64,000 nucleotides of DNA from Apostichopus japonicus (lineage: Eukaryota > Echinodermata > Holothuroidea > Aspidochirotida > Stichopodidae): assembly GCF_037975245.1 (NCBI RefSeq), contig NC_092570.1, positions 1,679,501 through 1,743,500 on the forward strand. The letters are read 5' to 3'. The notes beneath the pieces were generated by a model. That model had not been told where the DNA came from. It worked only from the letters and a program-made list of their open reading frames with translations, and did not search any database. A program made the translations under genes and the position numbers. Every line of letters begins with the position of its first letter. The first letter of the stretch is position 1. This document shows, piece by piece, positions 23,626 to 35,646 of the stretch.

Positions 23626-26600
23626 TATTACTATATATTACAGGATACTCTGATGTAACGACATTGAAAGGGTACATTAAACTGGGACAATATCGCCAAG
23701 GATATTATCTTAATGTATTGGCTTTATGTATGACCAAATAGTGTGCTATTTTAATAACTTTAAAGATAGTTTTCGATTAATTTTAGCTCAAGTAATAGTA
23801 GAAGTTATTTCCCAAAGCCAATATACATGAAACTAAAGTGAACAACTTGTTCACTATTACCTAAACGGATTCTTAAAACAGATTAAAGAATTCTAACGAG
23901 ATCATGGTATTGTTGTTGACAAGACTTCGCAATGCCAACTTAAGTTGATTTAAAAAATAAAACAGAAATAAATAAACAACAACAAAAACAGAAAAGTGAA
24001 CAGAATAGGCAAAAAGGAAAGAAGAAAAAACAAGAAAAGAACAGAAAAGAAGTGATTTGTTTGCTGAAAAACGTAACACAAATAATCTACAACTAACATG
24101 ACTTGTTTGAGCATTCTAAATGTACTTCAAACGTATCTAGAACTGGATCAACGTTTGTAACTTCATAAATGTTCTTTCCAACAGATGCCAGAATAAAGTC
24201 ATCCGCGAAAACATACATGAAAGAAACGAATATGCAGAGCATACACCACACTGAATCGAATATCAAGGGCAGCCGATGAGGAGAGAATAATAAATATTTG
24301 CAGAAACAACTAGAAACTTTGAGATGAAACGGATCCAATATCTTTATCTGATTAAATGAAGATACAGTTCCTGATTATTATCAACAGCCCCGACGAACAA
24401 TAGTAAAAAGAGATAAGTCTGCTTATGTCAGATGGTGGTCATATTGTGATTTTCTGATGTCATAATTCCACTATAACCACTTGTGATGTCACAATGCCAC
24501 TAAAAAGTGACGTCTTTCATGTTATATTTATTTATTAAATAAATGTATATGTAAATATAAGGACTGTAGTACTCGCGTCGGAGATCAAATTCCGTGAAAC
24601 TTAAAAATTCTATCCAAGGTGGTAAAATGAATTTATTGAAAGTATCACAACTATTTGTTTTATTGCAAGACCGTGTTAATTTTGTGTGTGTGCGTGTGAC
24701 GCCTTGCTAGTAAACACGATATCTCAAGAAGTGAAGCTTGGACAATCTAAAATTTCGTGTGTAGAAGAACCTCATGTAGGAGTAAGAGCCAATTATTTTG
24801 GTGAAGATCATATGTCATTTGAGGTCACCAGTGGTCAAATTTTGAACCCTTGTAAACACAATGTCCCAAGAAAAGAAACTTTGACCAATATCATATTTTC
24901 GTGTGTAGAAAGTAACACATTCAGTAGAATAAGCCTATTGGTTGTTGTGTACGTCAATGTCATTTGGGGTCACTAGGGGTCAAATAGTGAAACCATGTCA
25001 ACACGATATCTCTAGAAGAAAAGCTGGTACCAATCTCATATATAGTGTGAATGAGTAACACATTTATTAGAAGCAGCCTATTGTTTAGAGTGACGGTCAA
25101 AGTTCGTCTGGGTTCACTAGGGGTACAATTGTGAAAACCCCCATTAATTAACACGATATCTCAAGAAGTAGAGCTGGGACCAATCACATATTTTGTGTGA
25201 AGTACAACATTGAGTAGAAAAAGCCAATTGGTTTTTGTGGCGGTCAACGGTAATATGGAGTCACCAGAGGTCAAATTGTTGAAACCGTGTTTCATAATCT
25301 ACCGTATCTCCAACCGACCAGCCTATTAGATAACATGTGCGTTACGCCTCATAATAAAAGAGGTTGTTTGCAATTGAAAATTAGCAGATGGGCATCCGTA
25401 GATAGTACCAGAGAAAGTCGAACCAATCGCCATTTACTTAAACGTGTCGCTAACTGCATACGTCATTGCATTACAAAGGTGGGATGTTTGTTCATACAAC
25501 GTTCATTGGAATGAACTATACCGTTGTGAATTACATACCTGTATTAAATATTTGTTTCCGTTGTTGAAGTTTTCCCGTCGTGTTTCGCAATTGTTGAGAT
25601 TAAGTGCCAAATAAAAACTGAGTTGGAATGTAGTTACGTTGAGGAAACGACCAGGCGCCGTTTAGGAACTTAACTGTCGCCTAGTGTAAAATGGTTCGCT
25701 AGCTGCACGTGCATTATGTACGGGAAGTTTTCATGTTCGGAGATTGATCACAAACTTCACAGGACATTTATAAACATAAAGCGAAATCATCATTTAAAAT
25801 GTAAAATAACAATTCATTACAGGGAACAGTTTAAGCTTACGCAGTACGTAACGTGTTTCAAAGGCATTGATAAATACGCTGGGTTCATATGTTAAATCAT
25901 CAACCAATTAAAATATGTTATTAAACATCACCACGGCTAGGTTATGCACAGGCAACACCTACACAGAAGATTATAGTACTAGCCGCCCCGGTATAGACTA
26001 TAAACATTGGTCATCCTCACCTGAGTAGGGTAAAATTGTGTTCGTTAACACAAACACGTGAAGAAAAAAATGCTTCATGTCAGAATACCAATTCACTTGA
26101 GGCGGCCAAACATCTCCTACACTATTTCTTCAGGCATTTCCTACATGCCATCAGTCATAATTCGCCAAATATAAAATTAAAGGAGATTTCAGACAAGACA
26201 GTTTGCTGTTACCATTGCCATGATTTTTTGTAAAGATTTTCAGTTGCGATTGAAAGATAGATTCTCTTTCAACCTTAGATTTTCATTGTGAAAAAGATCG
26301 CTTTGATTTAGGCAGTGTAATGGAGTAATATCAATGTTTTCGAACACCAATAAGCAGTTTAAGCCAAGATAAATAATTGGGAAAATCACCGAAGTCGCGC
26401 GAATCGAAGAAGCGGTTTATAGTAGGAGTGGGGTACTGTATAGGCTTAGGACTCGTGCACACCTTTATAGCTACTGTATATGGTATATGTTTAGTACTAG
26501 AGGATTCCTAATGTTGCAGAAGCCAAGCTATCGTCGTAGGTATTTTTGAAAATGATTTATTTTTAATTGTTTGAGACACTTTACAGTAGGCCAAGCTGTA

Positions 26601-28352
26601 TATTTATGATTCTGCGACATGTTTAACTTTGTTCAGCACTTACTTTTGGTGGAAAAAATATTTAAAGTTCACACTGCATAGAAACATAATATTTCAATGT
26701 GCGCGTACGTAACACCATATATCTGCCTACGTGCCTAATCTGTAGTTCATAGAAAGTATCAATGTTGTAGATCTGTACTATGGAGACTTGAACAACAGTC
26801 ATAGTGGCGAGTGGAATTTGCGTTTTGGCGAGGAGAGTTTTAGTCACTTTCGCCAAATAACTAGTACTTTAAAAAGCATTTCAGTATCGAGGCCTGACAA
26901 AACTTTAAAACATGATTTCTCATAATATAAATCATGGATATTTTTCATACATGGTATATGGATTTGCCATATTATTTTTTATTTATATTATTATTTTTTA
27001 TTTTTATTATTATTATTATTATCATCGTTATTATCAGTAGTAGCTTTGAATTGTGTGTAAAGTTTGGGCACGTGTACGCACGGAATGTAGAAATAGGGCT
27101 CTGCACTAATGCACCGTTAAACAAGTTACGGGAGGGTGTAAGGTAATTGCTCAATACATTGACACCCAAATCAGCAACTGGGGATTTCCATTATTATCGC
27201 GTGGTTTTGGAATTGCATCGGTCCTTTGTGTCTCGTCTATTGTATTTTCAACAACTGGATAAAGTAGGATTCAAGTAGTTATGATATTTCAACTTGTGTT
27301 GTAAATATTCTGTTCTGCGATTGGTCTCTGTGTTCAATGTATGAAGGAAGGTGCACGGCCATTTTAACCCGGAAGTATTGAATGGTGCATGATTGGTTAT
27401 AAAACTGAAGTACAGTGGATTATTACGAGATTACCGGAGCTTTCCTGCTCGTAGCAAATGCATGGCATTAAGGACTTGTTAAGGACTTTAGAAATGGAAG
27501 TTTTCGCAATGTTTACTTTTGATATAATATACCAACCATATCAGTTCTGCGTGGATGTTCTCGTGATATCAAATGTCAAACTCAATTGTATAAGTTCTGT
27601 GCGTTATATCTATTGTACATATACGTACAACGTACTGCGCATATTCTCATGTATTTCCTTCTTGGTCCGATTCGTAACAGATTCGTAACCATTCGTGCTG
27701 CTAGGCTGATACACGACTAAGGGAAAAGGTAAACATTAAAATAAGGTAAGTCTTGAAATGTAAAACGGTGATAATTTCAAACATGTTTCCTTAGTTCATT
27801 TGTATTTTGTTATATCATTAAGTGGGAAATAATATAACCAACTTAGTACATTGGTGATTAGTATTATCGTTAAGCTTGTATATCAATTGCCATCGGTAGT
27901 ACTAGGGCTAAAAAGTCCTAACAGAACAGATATTGAGATCATTGACATGATACCGAATTCACTAAACCCCAGAGTTACTGACTGTTTGTGTAAACTTCAA
28001 ATCATCATGTATTGTCATTACAGGTCAACTAGTTCTTTTATCAAGGTAAAGTGCACTTAGGGCATGGTGCGCTGCTGGTGGTATCGTTCCAGCACTATAA
28101 ACGTCTATAAGGTCGTATTTGTCATCAGCTACGCCCGAACGTTTCCTTTATGCCAGTGATCGAGTTGCACCAATATCTCGATTTCTGTGTTTATATGGGA
28201 CAATAATACCCGTCATACAGTAGGTTACAATGAACAGTTTTTGAATTCAGTTCATTAAAGGTTTTTCTAAATTAATTTTCTTACACTTAATTTGTTACTC
28301 CAGATTATGATATTCATAAACTTGCTTTACAGCTTAAATTTCCGAAACAAAA
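23626..28352. other. Inter-gene part of unit 4
   Basis: Shortest inter-gene region. The minisatellite has four monomers (24640-25300, key positions 24715, 24857, 25002 and 25152). About 900 bp present in unit 3 are missing at about 26974, joining GGATTTGCCATATT directly to an ATT tract (26968-27045). GTTCAATG at 27332-27339 is the empty site for the 32-bp palindrome. No gene is seen. Confidence 0.7.
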
Positions 28353-30575
28353 ATGGCATGCCCTTCTCCTTGGAAAGACATCGCAGATACATTCTTCGAA
28401 TGTTCAATTTGTTTGGATCTGTTTAAAGAACCGAAACTCTTACCATGTCTGCATAGATTCTGTAAACAATGTCTGGAACCTATACTAGAAGAACAGGCTG
28501 ATGGGACATTTGAATGTCCTCTTTGTAAAGATGTCTGTAAAATACCAAACGATAGAATCGATGGATTCAAGACTGACTTCCATATGAAAAGTATGCTGCA
28601 GTTTATTCAGCTACAGAAAACATTTGAAAACAAAGAAGAGAGAGAATGTATTGGCTGTGAAGAGAAGTTAAAGGTTACAGCGTACTGTTTTATGTGTAAA
28701 GAATTCCTTTGTGTTCAGTGTTATCAATTTCATTTGACCAAGAAGATATTTGTCAAACATCAGAAACACGTATTAGCTCTGAATGATCTTGAGGGGAAAA
28801 GTCTCACAAAAGAAAAACTTGCATCATTGATGGAAGCTCCTAGGTGCCATATTCACCCCGAACACAAGGCTAAGTTGTGTTGTTGTACTTGTGGAAACCT
28901 CCCAGTCTGTTTGACATGTACGTATGATGAACACAAAGGTCATGAACTTCGTGACGTCAGAAAAGTGGCGAACGACGAAAGAGAACACTTGAAGGAGATA
29001 TTGGAAGAACTTGTAAAACGTAAAGATGCTGTATTCAATTTTGCTGATAAAATCAAAAGAGTGAATAATGACGTTCTGTCCATTGTCGCTGAAACTAAAG
29101 CAAAATGGAAATCACAGTACGAAGATCAGACCAGGAAGTTACAGAATAAGAAAGAGGAAGAAAAGAGAGAATTCGACAGATTCAAAACAGGTCTTGAAGA
29201 AAGTACTCAACAGATCATGAAAGAATTAGAAACAGAAATGGAAGAGAAAATTAGAAAAATAAGAGACGAGTACGACAGATTGAAGAAAATCAAAATAAGG
29301 GAATCAAAAGAGGAAGAGGACAACAAAAGAAATGAAATAGAAAATAGAGAATTAAAGATTGACGAAACAATTAACCGACTTGATGCAGAAATGAATGAGA
29401 GAAATAAAACAATAGACGAACAACAGCAACGCAAGCTTAGAGAAACACAAAACTTATCAAATCTCTGTAATCAATGGGTCAATAAATTTGAAAATGTGTC
29501 TACTTTATCTTCGAGTGTCCTTGAATCATATAACCACTGGACAGACGCACAGTGTATTCCTGATATAAGAGCAGCGAGTGAACTTTTGGTTGAGGATATA
29601 ATGAAAGATTTTCCTGAAAAAGAATCTTTCTCTGATATAACAATTGATGATTTACCAATATTGTGTATTGATAGAGTACATATATCGGATAATGTAGAAT
29701 CTGTTGTTCATGTTGATGTGATCAAAGCTAAATGGTTTTGGTTAACTGGTATAACAAGTACTGGCTCTGGTAACATCGTCATCTCTGGAAGATTATCATC
29801 TGACCATTCATTTATCACAGTCATAAACAAACAAGGACGTCAGATTCGTCATAACAAGATAGATAAAGTTAAAGGGCGCTCTCTTCAACACTTTCGTCAC
29901 TGTGCTGCTTTATCACGTGATAAGATAGCTTCGGTTTGTGAATCCAACCAGGTTGTTGTTTATAATACTCAAGATGGGTCCTTCACTCAAAATAACATCA
30001 CGTCCCTCTTTGATGACATCAAAACAGTGGATAGAAAGTATGCGACTTGTATAACTACTGATACTTTACGTGGCCACATCATTGTAGGTACAAATAGAAA
30101 TACTGGATTGGTATTTATATTTGATGAAGAATTGAATTTCATTCGAGGTCTGAAGCTACCAGAGGTTATAAAATGGTCAAGAGATATCCTTTATCATAAA
30201 GGCGTTCTGCTGATATGCGATTCAGAGAGTAGATGTGCATGCGCTGTAACCATGGATACATCTAAAACAGAAGCAGAGTTACTATACGAGCTTCCGGAAC
30301 CAGATATTGACGGACTGACTTGGTGTCCTTACAGTATATGTGCAGACAGGGCAGGATATGTCTACATCTTGTGGCATAGTGCTGGAACAAAGTGTATCAT
30401 CACACAGTACAGTCAAGATGGTCAGCAGTTGTTGACAACCAAACGGACAGAATGTACAGCACGGTGTATGACAACATTGATGACAGAGGAGGGAGAGAAG
30501 CTACTTGTAGCATCATGGTCAGGAAAGATGCTTTGTTATGGTCTGGTGAGTTTATCTCAGTGTTTCTTATTTTAA
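28353..30575 (+). CDS. TRIM/RBCC-NHL-like E3 ubiquitin ligase, copy 5
   Basis: A 740-aa intact paralogue. The RING has one extra residue (EEQADGTFEC instead of EGQAGTFEC) between its sixth and seventh zinc ligands. B-box 2 reads HKAKLCCCTC with CLTC instead of CVTC; all zinc ligands are kept. The propeller loop after YILW is three residues shorter than in copy 2 (HSAGTKC), and GTNRNTG replaces GTSRKIG. The start is set by the family context ACAAAAATGGC after an acceptor GCTTTACAG. The 48-nt GT..AG segment over the stop codon lies at 30546-30593. Confidence 0.95.
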   Translation: MACPSPWKDIADTFFECSICLDLFKEPKLLPCLHRFCKQCLEPILEEQADGTFECPLCKDVCKIPNDRIDGFKTDFHMKSMLQFIQLQKTFENKEERECIGCEEKLKVTAYCFMCKEFLCVQCYQFHLTKKIFVKHQKHVLALNDLEGKSLTKEKLASLMEAPRCHIHPEHKAKLCCCTCGNLPVCLTCTYDEHKGHELRDVRKVANDEREHLKEILEELVKRKDAVFNFADKIKRVNNDVLSIVAETKAKWKSQYEDQTRKLQNKKEEEKREFDRFKTGLEESTQQIMKELETEMEEKIRKIRDEYDRLKKIKIRESKEEEDNKRNEIENRELKIDETINRLDAEMNERNKTIDEQQQRKLRETQNLSNLCNQWVNKFENVSTLSSSVLESYNHWTDAQCIPDIRAASELLVEDIMKDFPEKESFSDITIDDLPILCIDRVHISDNVESVVHVDVIKAKWFWLTGITSTGSGNIVISGRLSSDHSFITVINKQGRQIRHNKIDKVKGRSLQHFRHCAALSRDKIASVCESNQVVVYNTQDGSFTQNNITSLFDDIKTVDRKYATCITTDTLRGHIIVGTNRNTGLVFIFDEELNFIRGLKLPEVIKWSRDILYHKGVLLICDSESRCACAVTMDTSKTEAELLYELPEPDIDGLTWCPYSICADRAGYVYILWHSAGTKCIITQYSQDGQQLLTTKRTECTARCMTTLMTEEGEKLLVASWSGKMLCYGLVSLSQCFLF

Positions 30576-33500
30576 TATTACTAGATATTACAGGATAATC
30601 TGGTGTAACGAAATTGAAAGGGTACATTATACTGGGACAATATCGCCAATATCTTAATGTATTGACTTTATGTATGACCAAATAGTGTGCTATATTAATA
30701 ACTTTAAAGATAGTTTGCGATTGACTTTAGCTCAAGTAATAGTAGAAGTTAATTCCTAAACCCAATATACATGAAACTAAAGTGCACATCTTGTTCACTA
30801 TTTCCTATACGGAATCGCAAAAGAATTCTAACGAGATCATGGTATTGTTGTTGACAAGACATCGCAATGCCAACTTAAGTTGATTTAAAAGAAATAAAAC
30901 AACAACAAAAACAGAAATGTGAACAGAATATAGGCAAAAGGGAAAAAGAAAAGCCAAGAAAAGAACAGAAAAGAACTTAAAGAAGGGATTTGTTTGCTGA
31001 AAAACGTAACAAAAACAATCTACATCCAACATAACCTTTTTTAGCATTCTCAATGTACTTCAAACGTGTAGAGAATTGGATCAACGTTTGTAACTTTATA
31101 AATGTTCTTTCCAACAGATGCCAGAATAAAGTCAACCGCGAAAACATACATGGAAGAAACGAACATCCAGAGCATACATTACACTGAATCGAATATCAAG
31201 GGCAGCCGATGAGGAGAGAATAAGCAATATTTGCAGAAACAACTAGAAACTTTAAGATGAAACGGATCCAGTATCTTATGAAATGAAGATACAGTTCCTG
31301 ATGATTATCAACAGCCCCGACGAACAATAGTAATAAGAAATAAGACTGTTTATATAAGATGGTGGTTATATTGTGATTCTCTGATGTCATAATCCCACTA
31401 TAACCAATGTGTGATGTCACAATGCTACTAAAGAGTGACGTCTTTCATGTTATTGTAATTATATTTATTGAATAAATGTATATGTAAATATTAGGACTGT
31501 AGTACTCGCGTCGGAGATCAAATTCCATAAAACTAAAAAATTCTATCCAAGATGTAAAAATGAATTAATTGAAAGTATCACAACTATTTGTTTTATTGCA
31601 AGACCGTGTTTATTTTGTGTGTGCGTGTGACGCCTTGCTTATAAACACGATATCTCAAGAATTGAAGCTTGGACTATCTCAAATTTCGTGTGTAGGAGAA
31701 CCTCCATTTAGGAGTAAGAGCCAATTATTTTTGGTGGAGGTCATATGTCATTTGAGGTCACCGGTGGTCAAATTGTGAATCCTTGTAAACACGATATCCC
31801 AAGAAAAGAAGCTTTGATCAATATCATATTTCGTGTGTATAGAGTAACACATGCAGTAGAATAAGCCTATTGGTTGTTGTGAACGTCAAATGTCATTTGG
31901 GGTCAATAAGGGTCAAATAGTGAAACCCTTTAGACACGATATCTCAAGAAGAAAAGCTTGTACCAATCTCATATATAGTGTGAATGAGAACAACATTGAT
32001 TAAAAGCAGCCTATTGTTTAGAGTGGCGGTCAAAGTTCGTTTGGGTTCACTATAGGGGTACAATTGTGAAAACCCGGGTAAACACGATATCTCAAGACGG
32101 AGAGCTGGGACCAATCACATATTTCGTGTGAAGTACAAAATTGAGTAGAAGAAGCCAATTAGTTTTGTGGCGGTCAAAGGAAATTTGGAGTCACCAGATG
32201 TCAAATTTTTGAAACCGTGTTTCATAATCTACCGTATCTCCAACCGACCAGCCTATTAGATAACATATGCGTTACGTCTCATCATAAAAGAGGTTGTTTG
32301 TAATTGAAAAATAGCTAATGAGAAAGTCGAACCAATCGCCATTTACTTAACCGTGTCGCTAACTGCATACGTCTTGCATTACAAAGGTGTGAAAGGGAAA
32401 AAATGCTTCATGTCAGAATACCAATTCACCTGAGGTGGCCAAACATCTCCTACATTATTTCTTCAGGCATTTGCATTTGCCATCAGTCATAATTCGCCAA
32501 ATATACAATTAAAGGAGTTTTGAGACAAGTTTGCTGTATACCACTGCCATGATTTTTTGCAAAGATTTTCAGTTGCGATTGAAAGATAGATGCTCTTTCA
32601 ACCTTAGATTTTCATTGTGTAAAAGATCGCTTTGATTTAGGCAGTGTAATGGAGTAATATCAATATTTTTGCACACCAATATGCAGCTTAATCCATCATA
32701 AATAATTGGGAAAATCTTCGAAGTCGCGCCAATCGAAGATGTGGTTCATAGTAAGAGTGAGGTACTGTATAGGCTTAGGACTTGCGCACACCTATAACTA
32801 CTGTATATAGCGTATGTTTAGTACTAGACGATCCCTAATGTAACAGAAGCCAAGCTATCGTCGTAGGTACTTTTGAAAATGGTTTATTTTTAATTGTTTG
32901 AGACACTACAGTAGCCAAGCTGCGTGTTTATGATTCTCCGACATTTTTAACTTTGTTCAACACTTACTTTTGGCGAAAAAAAATATTTAAAGTTCACACT
33001 GCATAGAAACATAATTTTCCAATGTGCGAGTACGTAACACCATATATCTGCCTAGGTGCCTAATCTGTAGTTCATAGAAAGTATTAATGTTGTAGATCTG
33101 TACTATGGAGACTTGAACAACAGTCATAGTGGCGAGTGAATTTTTCGTTTTGGCGAGAAGAGTTTTAGTCACGTTCGCCAAATAACTAGTACTTTAAAAA
33201 ACATTTCAGTATCGAAGCCTGACAAACCTTTAAAACATGATTTCTCATAATATAAATCATGGATAATTTTCATACATGGTATATGGATTTGGCATATTGA
33301 GTACAAGAATCTTGTTGCCAAATCATAATTGTCAAATCTCAATTGCGGTCACCAGACGTCAAACTTTGAAAACCATTCACATGATATCTAACGATGGGAA
33401 TCGTGGATATTTCTCATACTTAGCGTGTGGATGCATCACATTGAGTACCACTATTTGTCTTGGTGGACGAGTGTAATGCCACGTACAGAAAACTGGTCTG

Positions 33501-35646
33501 TGTTTTGCCTTGCCATAGTGTAAATTGTTCATCAAAGAAGTGGTTCGGACTATTTATATTGTGATAGCTATTTCTGTTTAACAAGTAGAAGTCTAGTGCA
33601 ATGAAGTCATCGAAACCTCAATGCATTTTGAATTCCGGTTATTATTATTTTTATTTTTATAATAATAATAAGCATAATTATGATTATGATTATTATTATT
33701 TTTAATATGAATAACCTCTGCTTATCAAATACCTTACTGTTACATTTATGTAGTAGCATAGACAATCTCTGATGTTTTACGCTGTTTTATTCCTCACTGT
33801 GCTTTGTTTTACTTGTGTGGGGGTGTTTATGTTCGTACTAACGTGTTTGTATGCGTGTGTGTCTCTGTATTTGTATGTGTGTAGGTGTGTGTGTGGGTCT
33901 TTGTATGTGTATGTATATGTACTATTTTGCGCGTGTGCAAGCGTGGGTTTTGTATTCACTGAGGGTTTGTTTTTCTGGATGTGTATCAAATATTTCGGTA
34001 TAAGAGGAGAAGAAGAAATACTCAATTCAGAATCAATTTTCGCATCATGTAAATAATTCCTTTGTATCATTCAGATGCATACCTATGTTGTTATCGGAAC
34101 TCTAAATATAATCAATGTACCATATACATGTTTAATAATCGTGAATAAATCAGATGGAAAAAATATTATTATTATTATTTTTTTTGAATACTATTTTTTA
34201 TCATGATTATTATTTCATTTTTATGATTATTATTATATATTTTTATTATTATTATTATTAGAAGTAGTAGTATTGTCGGAATGTAGAAAAATAGCTCTGC
34301 ACTAAAGCACCATTAAACAAGTTACGGGAGGGTGTAAGGTAATTGCTCAATACATTGACACCCAAATCAGCAACTGGGGATTTCCATTACTATCGCGACT
34401 TGCATCGGTACTTTGCGTCTCGTCTGTTGTATTTCAACAACTGGATAAAGTAGGATTGAAGTTATTCTGATATTTCAACTTGAATTACAATAAGGCCTCA
34501 ATACTCCATCGACTGGAAGCAAATAGCACAAGGTTAGAACTATTCTGTTCTGCGATCGGTCTCTGTGTTCAATGCACTGATCTGTACACTAGTGTACAGA
34601 TCAGTGGTTCAATGTATGAAGGAAGGTGCACGGCCATTTTAACCCGGAAGTATTGAATGGTGCATGATTGGTTATAACACTGAAGTACAGTGGATAATTA
34701 CGGTATTAACCACCAGCTTTTCTGCTCGTAGCAAATACATGGACTTGTTAAGGAATTGTTAAGGACTTTAGTAATGGTAGTTTTCGCAATGTTTACTTGT
34801 GATATAATATACCAACCATATCAGTTCTGCGTGGGTGTTCTCGTGATATCAAAGTCCAAACTCAATTGTATAAGTTCCGTGCATTATATCCATTGTACAT
34901 ATACGTACAACTTACTGCGTATATTCTCATGTTGTTCCTTCTTGGTCCGATTTGTAACAACTTAAGAAAGATCAAATGCAGCTAGGCTGATACAAGACTA
35001 AGGGAAAAGGTAAACATTAAAATAAGGTAAGTCTTGGAATGTAAAACGGTGATAATTGCAAACATGTTTCCTTAGTTCATCTGTATTTTGTTATATCATT
35101 AAGTGGGAAATAATATAACCAACTTACATTGGTGATTAGTATCATCGTTAAGCTTGTATATCAATTGCCATTGGTAGTGCTAGGGCTCAAAAAGTCCTAA
35201 CAGAACAGATATCGAGATCATTGCCATGATATCGAATTCATTAAACCCCAGAGTTACTGACTGTTTGAGTAAACTTCAAATGATCATGTATTGTCATTTC
35301 AGGTCAACTAGTTCTTGTATCAAGGTAAAGTTCACTAAGGGCATGGTGTGCTGTTGGTGGTATCGTTCCAGCACTATAAACGTCTATCAGGTAGTATTTG
35401 TCATCAGCTACGCCCGAACAGTTCCATTATGCCAGTGATCGAGTTGCACCAATATCTCGGCTTCTGTGTTTGTATGGAGCAATAATACCCGTCGTACCGT
35501 AGGTTACAAAGAACAGTTCTTGAATTCAGTTCAATAAAGGTCTTTCTAAATTAATTTTCTTATCCTCAATTTGTTACTCCAGATTATGATATTCATAAAC
35601 ACTGATCTTAATAACTTGCTTTACAGCTTAAATTTCCGAGACAAAA
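30576..35646. other. Inter-gene part of unit 5
   Basis: Standard layout with a four-monomer minisatellite (31580-32220). About 550 bp found in units 2-4 are missing at about 32391, where ACAAAGGTGTGA joins AAGGGAAAAAATGCTTC. ATT tracts lie at 33638-33712 and 34162-34270, a GT-rich stretch at 33800-33920, and the palindromic insertion at 34567-34614. No gene is supported. Confidence 0.7.
34567..34614. mobile_element. 32-bp perfect palindrome with perfect 8-bp target-site duplication (unit 5)
   Basis: The same palindrome as in unit 2 (half-site CACTGATCTGTACACT) occupies 34575-34606. It is flanked on both sides by GTTCAATG (34567-34574 and 34607-34614). Comparison with the empty site in unit 4 defines the insertion to the base. 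Confidence 0.82.
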
